From: Ruegeria lacuscaerulensis
Lineage (GTDB): Bacteria; Pseudomonadota; Alphaproteobacteria; Rhodobacterales; Rhodobacteraceae
Assembly: GCF_013031245.1 (NCBI RefSeq)
Contig: NZ_WPZL01000005.1
Coordinates: forward strand, 1-64,000
Length of the DNA stretch: 64,000 bases
Direction: 5' to 3'
Of this stretch, positions 34,812 through 44,100 are shown piece by piece (position 1 is the first letter of the stretch; each line of letters starts with the position of its first letter). Under the pieces are notes generated by a model that was given only the letters and a program-made list of their open reading frames with translations, did not search any database and had not been told where the DNA came from. Made by a program: the position numbers and the translations under genes.

Positions 34812-35201
34812 TCAGTTAGCGAACTTTACCCAGGCCCAGACCATGGCGATATATGTCAGGTTGTGCATGCACTGATCCAAACCAGCTGCACGCCAAAAAG
34901 CGGCCTGGCTTGGTATCAGCTGTTTCTTGTCAGAATAGCTGGCTTTGGCAAAGTCGATATTGAAATGGACGATCCATTCCAGCGCAGCAATGATCAGAAT
35001 AAAGGACCAAGGCGCGCCAAAGATCAGAAATACAATCACTGACCCGACGACATGCACGCCCGCGTGCTGCGCGCGGCCCCAGTGAAAGTACTCACCGCGA
35101 CCGGACAGCATTTTAGGCGTCTGGAGGTAATAGTCCGCAAACATATGTTTGATCTGCAATAAGCAGAGCATCAAAAACACTGCGCCAAAAGTGGCAGTCA
35201 A
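34812..35201 (-). CDS. DUF3307 family membrane protein
   Basis: This 129-aa protein has an N-terminal helix (FGAVFLMLCLLQIKHMFADY) containing the H-x3-D-Y element, a HxGVH segment (RAQHAGVHVVGSVIVFL), a third hydrophobic stretch (SFILIIAALEWIVHFNIDFAK) and a final one (LTYIAMVWAWVKF). This matches the DUF3307 family of small inner-membrane proteins with His/Asp-rich helices, of unknown function. It is divergent from the pseudo-ABC gene across 253 bases. Confidence 0.8.
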   Translation of the reverse strand: MTATFGAVFLMLCLLQIKHMFADYYLQTPKMLSGRGEYFHWGRAQHAGVHVVGSVIVFLIFGAPWSFILIIAALEWIVHFNIDFAKASYSDKKQLIPSQAAFWRAAGLDQCMHNLTYIAMVWAWVKFAN

Positions 35202-35454
35202 ATTTTTCCTCCCGATATCGTCCTGTTGCGAACTTTAGGGGCTAAACCGGGATGGCGCAAATGAACTTGTTCACACGTGGCGATAATCTGAGCAATTTGG
35301 AAACTATTTGCGTCTTCGGCCGTGATTGCGGTAACTTCGGGCAGTTGGATTTGCGACACTTTCGTCAAGATCGGATCGGTGATCCATAGCAGGGGCAGGT
35401 TCCATAGAACGCACGATTTTCCGATTTATTTGGAAGTTTTCAAAACGCGAGCAG

Positions 35455-38412
35455 TTGATCCTGCTGGCCGTGACGTCCACGTTGTTTCCTCTGCTTTACC
35501 TGACCTTGGAATTACCCAAACGCATCATCAACGACGCGATTGGTGCAGCCAGCCCCGTGGTCGATGTGTTAGGCTATAGCCTGCCGCAGACCACATTCCT
35601 GATCATCTTGTGTCTCGCTTTTCTGTTGGCCGTGCTTGCGCATGGGCTGATGAAAATGCGCATCAACACCATGAAAGGTGTGCTGAGCGAACGGATGCTG
35701 CGCCGGTTCCGGTATCAGTTGATCAGCCGCGCCCTGCGCTTTCCTCAGCCCTATTTCGAACGTGTCAGTCAGGGCGAGATGGTGTCGATGATCACCGCCG
35801 AAAGCGAACCGATGGGCGGGCTGATGGGAGATGCGATCAGCCAGCCGGTTCTGCAAGCGGGGCAGATGATCACAATCCTGTCGTTTCTGTTTCTGCAGAG
35901 TGTCTGGTTCGGTCTCGCGGCCGTTGCGCTGATCCCGTTACAAGCCTGGTTGATCCCGAAGTTGCAGCGCCAGATCAACCTGCTGAACAAAAAGCGTATT
36001 CAGGAAGTGCGGATACTGGCTGCGCAGATCGGTGAGAACGCAGCCGGAGCCTCGACGCTGCGTGCGAACGGCGGGTGGCGCTATCGCCGGGCTATGATCT
36101 CGGAACAACTGGGGCGGCTGTTTGGTATCCGGTTCGAGATTTACCAGAAAAAGTTCTTTATGAAGTTCATCAACAACTTCATTTCGCAACTGACGCCCTT
36201 CATGTTTTATCTGGTTGGCGGCCTTCTGGTGCTGCAGGGGTCGGTATCGCTTGGTGCGCTGGTTGCGGCGTTGGCGGCCTACAAAGACCTGAGCTCGCCC
36301 TGGAAGGAACTGCTGACCTATTACAACCAGACACAGGACATGTCGCTGCGGTGGGACGTTGTAATCGAGCGTTTCGCCCCACCCGGTATGTTGGATGAAA
36401 AGCTGTTCGAAGGCGAACCCGACACGCGGCCACATTTGAATGGCGACATTGTTCTGGATCGGGTCTCGGTTCGGGACATGGACGGAAATCATGTTCTGGA
36501 CGATCTTGACCTTACTTTTCCGGGTGGGAAAAACATTGGTATCGCCGCCCCCAGCGAAGAGGACAGGCGCGCCGTTGCAGAGTTGTTGACACGGGAAATT
36601 CTGCCGAGCTCGGGCAAGGTCGGGATTGGCGGCGAAAGCCTGTCCGGCCTGCACCAGAGCGTCGTGGCTGCGCGCATCGGCTACGCATCTTCGCGTCCTG
36701 TCATGTTCAAGGGCACGCTGGGCGACAACGTCATGATGCCAATGCGGTTCAAGCCATTGTCGGCCCCTGCAGATGACCCCGATTTTGCCGAGACACAGCG
36801 GGCGGGAAACAGTGCCGATCCCTTCAATGTGAACTGGCTTGATCCATCTCTGGCCGGTCTGAACAGCCCGGCTGCATTGCGGGACTGGTGGCTTAATCTG
36901 ATCGACGGTATGGGATCGGGGGCCGCCCTTTTCCAGCGTGGGGCTGAACAGGCCTTCGACGCCAAAGAACACTCCGAACTTGCGGATAAGCTGGTTGAGT
37001 TGCGCCCTTTGGTTCAACAGGCGGTGCAAAAGGCCGGGTTGGAACAGCAGGCGCTGGTCTTTGACCGCGGTTCATACAACCCGGCATTGCCGGTTGCAGA
37101 AAACCTGCTGTTCGCCACCCCTCGCGTGCCAGTCACGCAAGAGCTTCTGGCGCGCCAGACCGTCTTTTTGGGTCAGCTTCGCGAATTGGGGCTGGATGAA
37201 ACTCTGGTCAGCCTGACCCGGGATGTGATCGAAATGCTGCGCCAGATATTTGGCCTTGATGGCACGGACCATCCCCTGTTCCGCAAACTGGGGCTCGAAG
37301 CGCAGACTTACGAAGCTGCGATGGAACTGGTCGAGCGGACCCGGAACGAGGGCGTGGCCGGGTTGAACGATGACCAACTGGCCAGCCTGCTGGCCGTTCC
37401 GTTTGTGATCTCGGCCGAACAGATCGGACCTGCGTTCACGGACGAACTCAAGAATCGCATACTTGAACTGCGTCACAGCCATTCCGAAAAGCTGCTTGAT
37501 CGCCTGCACGGTGTCTTTGTGCCTTTGACAAAAGACGAATTCGCGCCCGGGCTGACCGTTATGGAAAACGCATTGTTCGGTAAGGTCAGCCAGATCGGCG
37601 GCGCACGATCTGACGAAGTGCGCAAACTGATTGTCGATGTACTTGACGGGAACGGAGCGCGCCCGCTGGTCGTTGAGCTGATCTATGACGTTCCCGTGGC
37701 TCTTGGTGGTCAGAATTTGCCTGCGGTGTTTGCAGAACCTCTGGCCTTTACCCGCGCGACAATCAAAAAACCGGACATTCTTATCCTGGAAGACGCGCTG
37801 GCCAGCTACGACATGGCAACCAAGGTCGCAGTTTACAAAAACCTCCGTTCGCTGCTGCCGGATACCACGGTGATCTACCTGAACGATCAGTTTGAAAACC
37901 CGGACGTATTCGACATGTATGTCGAAATCCGGCAAGGTCGGGTGGTCTCGGACGAAGGACCTGCTGAAGTGGAAGAAGACAGTGCAGCCTCAGCCGATCT
38001 GGCGCGTAAACTGCGTGCGCTGGAACAGACGCCGCTGTTTTCCGGTCTTGACCGCAGACAGCTGCGCCTGCTGGCCTTTGGTGCGCGCTGGTTCGATGCG
38101 AAGCCCGGCGAGATCGTCTTTTTGAAAGACGACCAACCGACCGATGGCGCCTATGTCGTGCTTGAGGGAGAAGCCGGGCTGTATCTGCCTCAGATGGAAG
38201 GACCGGATCAATTGATCACCAAGGTCGGGCCGGGTGCCCTGGTGGGTGAGCTGGGGCTGATCCGCAAAGAGCCGCGCGCACTCAGCATGATTGCGGAAAC
38301 TGAACTGTCCTGTCTGCGGATCGGCGAGGAAGAATTTCTGGCCGTCGTCGAAAACGATGCCGCGACCGCGTTCAAGCTGTTGCAGGTGATTGCAGGCTAT
38401 GTCTCCAACTAA
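35455..38412 (+). CDS. ABC exporter-like protein with degenerate, expanded nucleotide-binding domain fused to a cNMP-binding domain
   Basis: This 985-aa protein has an ABC exporter membrane domain (about 1-300), an unusual nucleotide-binding region (about 330-835) and a C-terminal cyclic-nucleotide domain (about 855-982; GELGLIRKEPRALS). Walker A is lost (GIAAPSEEDRR around 362, no Lys). The signature reads ALGGQ (749-753). Walker B reads ILILEDALASYD, with the Asp and Glu order swapped, and the H-loop has Asn810 for His. An extra 270 residues contain two further Q-loop-like pieces (533-554, 685-710) besides the normal one (408-429). TTG at 35455 is the only standard start, but family-like residues (ERTIFRFIWKFSKREQ) continue upstream to an ATA at 35404. 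Probably a regulator or ATP-independent relative; function unknown. Confidence 0.85.
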   Translation: MILLAVTSTLFPLLYLTLELPKRIINDAIGAASPVVDVLGYSLPQTTFLIILCLAFLLAVLAHGLMKMRINTMKGVLSERMLRRFRYQLISRALRFPQPYFERVSQGEMVSMITAESEPMGGLMGDAISQPVLQAGQMITILSFLFLQSVWFGLAAVALIPLQAWLIPKLQRQINLLNKKRIQEVRILAAQIGENAAGASTLRANGGWRYRRAMISEQLGRLFGIRFEIYQKKFFMKFINNFISQLTPFMFYLVGGLLVLQGSVSLGALVAALAAYKDLSSPWKELLTYYNQTQDMSLRWDVVIERFAPPGMLDEKLFEGEPDTRPHLNGDIVLDRVSVRDMDGNHVLDDLDLTFPGGKNIGIAAPSEEDRRAVAELLTREILPSSGKVGIGGESLSGLHQSVVAARIGYASSRPVMFKGTLGDNVMMPMRFKPLSAPADDPDFAETQRAGNSADPFNVNWLDPSLAGLNSPAALRDWWLNLIDGMGSGAALFQRGAEQAFDAKEHSELADKLVELRPLVQQAVQKAGLEQQALVFDRGSYNPALPVAENLLFATPRVPVTQELLARQTVFLGQLRELGLDETLVSLTRDVIEMLRQIFGLDGTDHPLFRKLGLEAQTYEAAMELVERTRNEGVAGLNDDQLASLLAVPFVISAEQIGPAFTDELKNRILELRHSHSEKLLDRLHGVFVPLTKDEFAPGLTVMENALFGKVSQIGGARSDEVRKLIVDVLDGNGARPLVVELIYDVPVALGGQNLPAVFAEPLAFTRATIKKPDILILEDALASYDMATKVAVYKNLRSLLPDTTVIYLNDQFENPDVFDMYVEIRQGRVVSDEGPAEVEEDSAASADLARKLRALEQTPLFSGLDRRQLRLLAFGARWFDAKPGEIVFLKDDQPTDGAYVVLEGEAGLYLPQMEGPDQLITKVGPGALVGELGLIRKEPRALSMIAETELSCLRIGEEEFLAVVENDAATAFKLLQVIAGYVSN

Positions 38413-38750
38413 GCGTCGGGTTTGCAGAAAAGGTCATACAGCAGCCCGATGACCTGGGCCGTGTTCCCGTCCTGAAGCGAGTAATAGATCGTCTTGCCGT
38501 CTCTGCGTGTTGAAACAAGCCCTTCTTCTCGCAATCGGGCCAACATCTGACTGACGGCGGCCTGACGGATTTGCAGCAAGTCTTCCAGTTGACTAACCGA
38601 CTTTTCACCGTCGCCCAGATGGCACAAAATCATCAGCCGACCCTCATGTGCCAGCGTTTTCAGAAACGCCGCCGCCCGGGCAGCACTTTCTTGCATGTCC
38701 GCCAGGTTTTCCGGGTGTGTGCCCTGAATGTCTTTGTCTTTAGGGGTCAC
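38409..38750 (-). CDS. ArsR-family transcriptional regulator
   Basis: This 113-aa winged-helix protein carries the ArsR core AAAFLKTLAHEGRLMILCHL, then VSQLEDLLQIRQAAVSQMLARLREEGLV and DGKTIYYSLQD. The GTG at 38750, with GGAC upstream, is chosen; a TTG at 38783 would add 11 residues. A vicinal Cys pair for metal binding (CxC or ELCVCD) is missing; only LCHLG has a Cys, so it may sense a non-metal signal such as redox or sulfide (inference). Its stop overlaps the stop of the pseudo-ABC gene on the other strand. Confidence 0.85.
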   Translation of the reverse strand: MTPKDKDIQGTHPENLADMQESAARAAAFLKTLAHEGRLMILCHLGDGEKSVSQLEDLLQIRQAAVSQMLARLREEGLVSTRRDGKTIYYSLQDGNTAQVIGLLYDLFCKPDA

Positions 38751-38807
38751 GCGCGTCCTGTCTGCAACTAGGAGTCGGCACAATATGCCCCAACACAGGC
38801 GCGCTTG

Positions 38808-40040
38808 TCACCCCTCGGTCGCTGGCGCGCCGCCCTGAAAGGCATTCCCGTCGACATAGTCGCACGGCTCCTCCTGCATTTGCAGGTGCAGGCCATCGCC
38901 GGTGTAAGGGCGCGCGCGGGCAAGTTCCTCATCTACCTCAATTCCCAGACCGGGAGCGGTTGGAGCAGTCACGAATCCGTCCTCGACGCGCAGCGAGCCC
39001 CTGATGAGTTTGTCGTGAAACGGCGTTTCAATGGTCTCCAGCAGCAAGAGATTGGGAATCGAGGCGGCAAGATGAATGTTGGCTGCCCATTCGACCGGCC
39101 CGGCGTAAAGATGTGGTGCCATCTGCGCGTTGAACACTTCGGCCATAGCCGCGACTTTCTTCATCTCCCAGATGCCGCCTGCGCGGCCTAAGGCAGGTTG
39201 CAGAATTTCCGCAGCGCCTGCGCGCAAAACGGCCCCAAATTCAGCTTTGGTTGTCATGCGCTCTCCGGTCGCTACGGGGATGCGGACGTTGTGCGCGACG
39301 CGGGCCATATCCTCGATCATGTCCGGGGGCGTGGGTTCTTCGAACCAAAGGGGGGAGTAAGGTTCCAGAGCCTGACCCAGACGAATGGCGCCAGCGGTAT
39401 TGAACTGACCATGCGTGCCGAACAGCAGATCGGCCCTGTCGCCCACGGCCTCGCGGATTGCTTTGCAGAATGCCACCGACATTGAAATATCGGACATCGC
39501 GGGCATATGACCGCCGCGGATCGTGTAAGGGCCAGCCGGGTCGAACTTGACCGCCGTGAACCCCCTCCGCACCATTTCCGCCGCGCATTCCGCAGCCTGA
39601 TCGGGTGAGGTCCAGAAATCGGTCAAATCGTGCTGAGGCAGGGGGTACAGATAGGTATAGGCCCGGATGCGCTCATTCATCAGGCCACCCAGAAGGGCAT
39701 AGACAGGACGGTCCCGATCTTTGCCCAGAATGTCCCAGCAGGCAATTTCCAGCCCCGAGAACGCGCCCATCACGGTCAGATCCGGGCGCTGGGTAAAGCC
39801 GCTGGAATAGGCGCGACGGAACATCAGCTCGATATTTTCGGGGTTTTCGCCCAGCATGTGCCTTTCGAATACGTCCCGGATAACATGGCGCATCGTCTCG
39901 GGCCCGACCGAGGAGGCATAGCATTCGCCCCAGCCCGTTATCCCGGTATCGGTCGTCACCTTGACCAATATCCAATAGCGCCCGCCCCAGCCCGGAGCAG
40001 GTGGCGCGGTGACGATGATGTCGAGGTCCTGCAGTTTCAT
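38808..40040 (-). CDS. Enolase-superfamily sugar-acid dehydratase (mandelate racemase/galactonate dehydratase-like)
   Basis: This 410-aa protein has the enolase-superfamily capping domain (TDTGITGWGECY, GLEIACWDILGK) and barrel. Key parts are VKFDPAGPY, the acid/His element LLFGTHGQFN, the metal ligands WFEEPTPP and VATGERMT, and the C-terminal MAPHLYAGPV with the catalytic His. It most likely dehydrates a sugar acid, but the substrate is open. An alcohol dehydrogenase gene lies 24 bases upstream in the same direction, consistent with a sugar-acid oxidation/dehydration pair. Confidence 0.87.
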   Translation of the reverse strand: MKLQDLDIIVTAPPAPGWGGRYWILVKVTTDTGITGWGECYASSVGPETMRHVIRDVFERHMLGENPENIELMFRRAYSSGFTQRPDLTVMGAFSGLEIACWDILGKDRDRPVYALLGGLMNERIRAYTYLYPLPQHDLTDFWTSPDQAAECAAEMVRRGFTAVKFDPAGPYTIRGGHMPAMSDISMSVAFCKAIREAVGDRADLLFGTHGQFNTAGAIRLGQALEPYSPLWFEEPTPPDMIEDMARVAHNVRIPVATGERMTTKAEFGAVLRAGAAEILQPALGRAGGIWEMKKVAAMAEVFNAQMAPHLYAGPVEWAANIHLAASIPNLLLLETIETPFHDKLIRGSLRVEDGFVTAPTAPGLGIEVDEELARARPYTGDGLHLQMQEEPCDYVDGNAFQGGAPATEG

Positions 40041-40064
40041 ACGATCTCCTTCCCTCCGGTGGCC

Positions 40065-41159
40065 TTAGCCCCTGTCGAATACGATCACATTGCGTTTGGC
40101 AGTTCCGGTTTTCGTATCCGCAATCGCCTCATTTATCTGCGACAGGGACCAACGGCCCGAGATCAGTTCGTCCAGTTTCAACCGGCCCTGTTCATACAGG
40201 TCGATCATCCACGGAATATCGCGCTGGATGACCACATCCCCCATCTTGGACCCCACAATCCCCTGACCCAGCGCGGCCAGGATAACCGGCTCATAACTAG
40301 CCATATCGCCGGAATGGGGCATTCCGATCATGATCGCCTTGCCGCCGCGTCCCAGATAACGCGGCGCCTGATCATAAGCCGGGATGGCACCAACGGTGAT
40401 CAACACCGCATCCGCGCCCCGTCCCCCCAACGCCTTGTAAGCGGCTTTCCATGGTGCCTCTACGCTTGCCAATACGCCATGGGTTGCGCCGAATTCCCTG
40501 GCGATTTCCAGCTTCTCTTCGGTCATGTCGACGGCCACGATCCGCCGCGCGCCCGCAAGGCGCGCGCCCTGAATGGCGTTCAGTCCGACGCCGCCTGAAC
40601 CGATGACCACTACATCCTGCCCCGGTCGCAGTTTCGCTGCGTTCACCGCAGCACCGACCCCGGTAATCACACCGCAGGACAAAAGGCTCGCCACGTCTTT
40701 CGGCAGGTTCTCGGGAATTTTCACGATCTGGCGGTAGCTGACCACGACTTTTTCCGCAAAGGCACCGCAAGCCATCGCCTGTTCCAATGGTTCGCCACTC
40801 GCGGTGCGCAGGGGGCCGTTGATAGTGTCATAGGGCGTTTCGCAGATCGTCGGCTTGCCGCCTGCGCATGAGGGGCAGGACCCGCAGGCGCGGATCAGGG
40901 TGACTACGACCGAATCGCCGACCTGAAACTCACCCACCGAGTCGCCGGCTGCGGTGATCACCCCTGCGGCCTCGTGCCCGTAAACAGCAGGTAAATGCCC
41001 GCCCCACGCGCCGCTGGCATACGTGATGTCCGAGTGGCAGATTGCAACCGCATCCAGCGTCACCTCGACTTCACCCGCGCCGGGAGGCGCGATCAAAACG
41101 TCTTCGATGACCAGAGGTTCGTTAAACACCCGGCAGACGGCGGCTTTGATGGTTTGCAT
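40065..41159 (-). CDS. Zinc-dependent alcohol dehydrogenase (MDR family)
   Basis: This 364-aa enzyme has the catalytic zinc ligands (AICHSDI, GHEAAG), the structural zinc cysteines (RACGSCPSCAGGKPTIC), and an NAD-binding Rossmann fold (VVVIGSGGVGLNAIQGAR). It resembles class III-type dehydrogenases but the substrate is not assigned. It precedes the enolase-superfamily gene by 24 bases and probably forms an operon with it; the MFS gene lies upstream across an 81-base gap. Confidence 0.9.
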   Translation of the reverse strand: MQTIKAAVCRVFNEPLVIEDVLIAPPGAGEVEVTLDAVAICHSDITYASGAWGGHLPAVYGHEAAGVITAAGDSVGEFQVGDSVVVTLIRACGSCPSCAGGKPTICETPYDTINGPLRTASGEPLEQAMACGAFAEKVVVSYRQIVKIPENLPKDVASLLSCGVITGVGAAVNAAKLRPGQDVVVIGSGGVGLNAIQGARLAGARRIVAVDMTEEKLEIAREFGATHGVLASVEAPWKAAYKALGGRGADAVLITVGAIPAYDQAPRYLGRGGKAIMIGMPHSGDMASYEPVILAALGQGIVGSKMGDVVIQRDIPWMIDLYEQGRLKLDELISGRWSLSQINEAIADTKTGTAKRNVIVFDRG

Positions 41160-41240
41160 GATTTCCCTCGCTCCCTTTCTGCCACGGTGGCGCGGGAATT
41201 TGAGGGCCGCAAGATGGAAACCGTCATGAATGCGTCGTTG

Positions 41241-42440
41241 TTACGCTACGACTGGGCGCGAACGCAAAAACAACGCGAATCCAACAAACATCAGCAGCAT
41301 GGCCAACAGGAATGGAGCGCCGGGAAGATAAATTGCCGCCTCTGGCCGCGCGAATTGTGCGAAGACGCCCGTCATGACCAATGGAGAAATTACCATTGAA
41401 AGCGCGTTCAGAGAGGTGAGAACACCCTGCAACTCTCCTTGTTGCGAATTCGGTGTTGCGTGGGACATCAGGGCCTGCAGGGCAGGGGAAACGACAGCCC
41501 CTAGCGCGGTGATCGGGATCAGCATGAGGGCAACAAAACCGTTGGTCAGAAAAGCCAGCAACAGAAAACTGAAAATCTCGAACAACATGCCGTAGATGAT
41601 CGTGACACGCTCACCCAAGTGCCTGGTCGCGGGGCGGATCAGGCCGCCTTGCACTGCGGCCATCCCAATGCCGTAGACACCCAGCGACAACCCGATCATT
41701 TGCGGTGACCAGCCGAACCGCTCGATGGTGAAATAGGCCCAGATCGCGGGATAGACGTAGATAGATACCGAATAGAGGAAATAGACCCATAGCATAGGGC
41801 GTATGCCGGGCAAGGCGGCGATGGCGCGCAGAGAATTTACCGGGTTGGCGCGCCTCAGGCTGAAAACCCGGAGCGTATTGGCAGTCACCGTTTCCGGCAT
41901 CACCAGAAGACCGACCAGAAAGGTTAGCGCCGACAAGGCTGCCGCTGCCCAGAAAGGCGCACGCGTTCCGTACTCGCTCAGCAGGCCACCGATAACGGGC
42001 CCAAGCACAAAGCCGACCCCGAAGGCAGCGCCCAACAGGCCGAAATTCGCGGCCTTTTCATGTGGTTTGGATACATCTGCCATGAACGCCGCAGCTGTGG
42101 CGTGGGTGGCGGCAGTGATGCCGCCGACGATACGTCCCAGCAACAGAAGCCACATGCTGCCGGCGACCGCCATCACCATATAGTCCAGGGACATGATGAA
42201 CAGTGACACCAACAGCACAGCGCGCCGACCGTAGGCGTCGGATAGATTTCCCAGGATGGGTCCGAAAACGAACTGCATCGCGGCGAAGGCGGTGCTGAGT
42301 ATTCCACCCCATATCGCCGCATTGGCCAGCGTACCGCCTTGAACCTCAACGATAAGCTCCGGCATTATTGGAAGCACCAGACCTATGCCCATCGCATCGA
42401 TCATGACCGTGCCGAGAACGAATAGAAAAGGCAGACGCAT
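41241..42440 (-). CDS. MFS transporter (TetA-like)
   Basis: This 399-aa inner-membrane transporter has about 12 helices. Motif A GNLSDAYGRRAVLL (helix 2-3 loop) and the start MIDAMGIGLVLPIMPELI are typical of the TetA/multidrug subgroup; helix 5 has GAAFGVGFVLGPVIGGLL. The substrate cannot be told. ATG 42440 is preferred over the GTG 12 codons upstream because it starts at the family N-terminus (MRLPFLFVLGTVMID). Confidence 0.88.
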   Translation of the reverse strand: MRLPFLFVLGTVMIDAMGIGLVLPIMPELIVEVQGGTLANAAIWGGILSTAFAAMQFVFGPILGNLSDAYGRRAVLLVSLFIMSLDYMVMAVAGSMWLLLLGRIVGGITAATHATAAAFMADVSKPHEKAANFGLLGAAFGVGFVLGPVIGGLLSEYGTRAPFWAAAALSALTFLVGLLVMPETVTANTLRVFSLRRANPVNSLRAIAALPGIRPMLWVYFLYSVSIYVYPAIWAYFTIERFGWSPQMIGLSLGVYGIGMAAVQGGLIRPATRHLGERVTIIYGMLFEIFSFLLLAFLTNGFVALMLIPITALGAVVSPALQALMSHATPNSQQGELQGVLTSLNALSMVISPLVMTGVFAQFARPEAAIYLPGAPFLLAMLLMFVGFALFLRSRPVVA

Positions 42441-42511
42441 ACCAACCGCTCGAGAGTTTTGCCGGGACCTTATCACGCTCGGTTGGTGTGTGAAGGGCCG
42501 CTCGTCTGAGC

Positions 42512-43240
42512 TTACTCTGCGTGAGGTGGCAGTTTCTGTTCGAGGTCGTTCAGGATTCCAGCCAGATGTCGGGGCTGCGCAAAAAACGGTGAGTGAGAGC
42601 TGTCGATTGTTCGCCGCAACCCCTCTGGGGCGATGTGGCTCATCTGCTCCTCATACTCAGGTGGGATCGTCCGGTCGTCCGTGGCGCGGATATACGCTTT
42701 GGGAACGCGCGCGAAACGTTCGGTCACAGGCAGCGGCGTCTCTTGCGGGGCGATGGCCTGCGGGCACAGGCGCGCGAAGGCGTAGGGCACGGTTTCAGGT
42801 GGGCAATCGTGGTAGAACAAATCTTGCACTTTGTCCGGCCTGACTGTGTAGGACAGGCCGTCGGTGGATTTATCGATCGCGTCCACGATCATCTGCCGTG
42901 GTGCCTGCCTGCGCATCTCAGCCATGGACAGCCCGTCCTGCGGAACATAGGCGCATAGGAAAATGAGCGCGCGCGTTGCCTCTGGGTTTGCCTCGGCGGC
43001 AGCACTGATTGGGAAACCGCCCCAGGAATGACCGACGATAATCGTCTGACGCGAAGTCGCCGCCAGCACTGCATCACGACAGCTGTCCAACGTGACATCC
43101 GTAATCGGCGTAGGGTCAGAACCATGGCTCGGCAGATCAATGGCGCGCACGGTATGGCCAACAGCCTCAAGTGCCGGGATCAGGTCGCGCCAGCACCAGG
43201 CACCGTGACAGGACCCATGGACCAACAGGAAATCTGCCAA
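42512..43240 (-). CDS. Alpha/beta hydrolase
   Basis: This 242-aa hydrolase has the oxyanion HGSCHGAWCW, the nucleophile elbow GHSWGG (Ser near 69), an acid in RATDDRTIPPE and a C-terminal catalytic His in IDSSHSPFFAQP. It is similar to plant-type salicylate/methyl-ester esterases and other small esterases. Natural substrate unknown. 12 bases separate it from PcaD, in the same direction. Confidence 0.85.
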   Translation of the reverse strand: MADFLLVHGSCHGAWCWRDLIPALEAVGHTVRAIDLPSHGSDPTPITDVTLDSCRDAVLAATSRQTIIVGHSWGGFPISAAAEANPEATRALIFLCAYVPQDGLSMAEMRRQAPRQMIVDAIDKSTDGLSYTVRPDKVQDLFYHDCPPETVPYAFARLCPQAIAPQETPLPVTERFARVPKAYIRATDDRTIPPEYEEQMSHIAPEGLRRTIDSSHSPFFAQPRHLAGILNDLEQKLPPHAE

Positions 43241-43252
43241 TTTCTTGCTCCT

Positions 43253-44041
43253 TCAAATATGTCCGATATCGGCCAGAAAGCCACGCAGCAGGGCCGCGTA
43301 TTCCGCCGGTTGTTCAACGCAGGGCAGATGACCAGCCCGGCGCATCAGCTCAAACCGCGCACCGGGGATCAACTCGATCGTTTCGCGCACCAGATCCGGC
43401 GGCGTCGAGCCGTCCTCGCTACCCGCAATGCCCAGTGTCGGCAGACGAAGGCCGCTGGTCGGGGTATAGAAATCCGTGCCCGAGATAGCAGCGCAGCACC
43501 CCAGGTACCCCTCTACCGGTTGCCGGACCATCATATTGCGCCATAGCAAATAATCTGGGGACGCGCGGAAGTCACGGGAAAACCACCGATCCATGGTCGC
43601 ATCGGCCAGCGCATCGATGCCGCCTTTACGTACTGCGTTCATCCGATCTTTCCAGATCGACGGCGTGCCAATCTTGGCGGCCGTGTTTGACAGTACCAGC
43701 CCCCGCACCTGATCCATGCGTTTGACAGCCAGCCCCTGCGCGATCAGGCCGCCAATCGAGAGGCCGACAAAGACACTGTCCCGCACCCCCAGGTAATCCA
43801 GCAGAGCCTCGGCATCACGGATCAGCGCGCCCATTGAATAGGGGGCCTGGGGCTGCGACGACAGGCCATGTCCCCGCTTGTCATAGCGGATGGCCAGTAA
43901 CCCTGCCGGAAGATGGGGCAACACCGCGTCCCAAAGGCGCAGATCGGTGCCCAGTGAGTTGGCAAAGACAATCGGCGCACCATTCGGATCACCGTCGATC
44001 CGGTAATGTAGCTTTATGTCCCCAAGGTCCGCGATTTGCAT
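43253..44041 (-). CDS. pcaD: 3-oxoadipate enol-lactonase (PcaD)
   Basis: This 262-aa alpha/beta hydrolase hydrolyses beta-ketoadipate enol-lactone in aromatic degradation. The N-terminus MQIADLGDIKLHYRIDG, NSLGTDLRLWD, RYDKRGHGLSS, nucleophile GLSIGG and the C-terminal His in RAGHLPCVEQP all match PcaD. The ATG at 44041 is chosen over one 7 codons upstream because AGGGGA lies 8 bases before it. No other pca genes are nearby, so the family name is secure but the physiological role could be a different lactone. Confidence 0.8.
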   Translation of the reverse strand: MQIADLGDIKLHYRIDGDPNGAPIVFANSLGTDLRLWDAVLPHLPAGLLAIRYDKRGHGLSSQPQAPYSMGALIRDAEALLDYLGVRDSVFVGLSIGGLIAQGLAVKRMDQVRGLVLSNTAAKIGTPSIWKDRMNAVRKGGIDALADATMDRWFSRDFRASPDYLLWRNMMVRQPVEGYLGCCAAISGTDFYTPTSGLRLPTLGIAGSEDGSTPPDLVRETIELIPGARFELMRRAGHLPCVEQPAEYAALLRGFLADIGHI

Positions 44042-44100
44042 GACACAATCCCCTGTCGTCACACGTCAAAGTATCAATCTGACCCAACTCATAAGTATTG

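Noticed and set aside
35252-35389. 45-codon forward ORF upstream of the pseudo-ABC gene
   Set aside because: No convincing ribosome site and no recognised content; it ends just before the region where the next gene begins, but there is no other support.
40995-41399. Forward ORF across the ADH-MFS gap
   Set aside because: It mostly shadows the flanking reverse-strand genes and has no family-like content.
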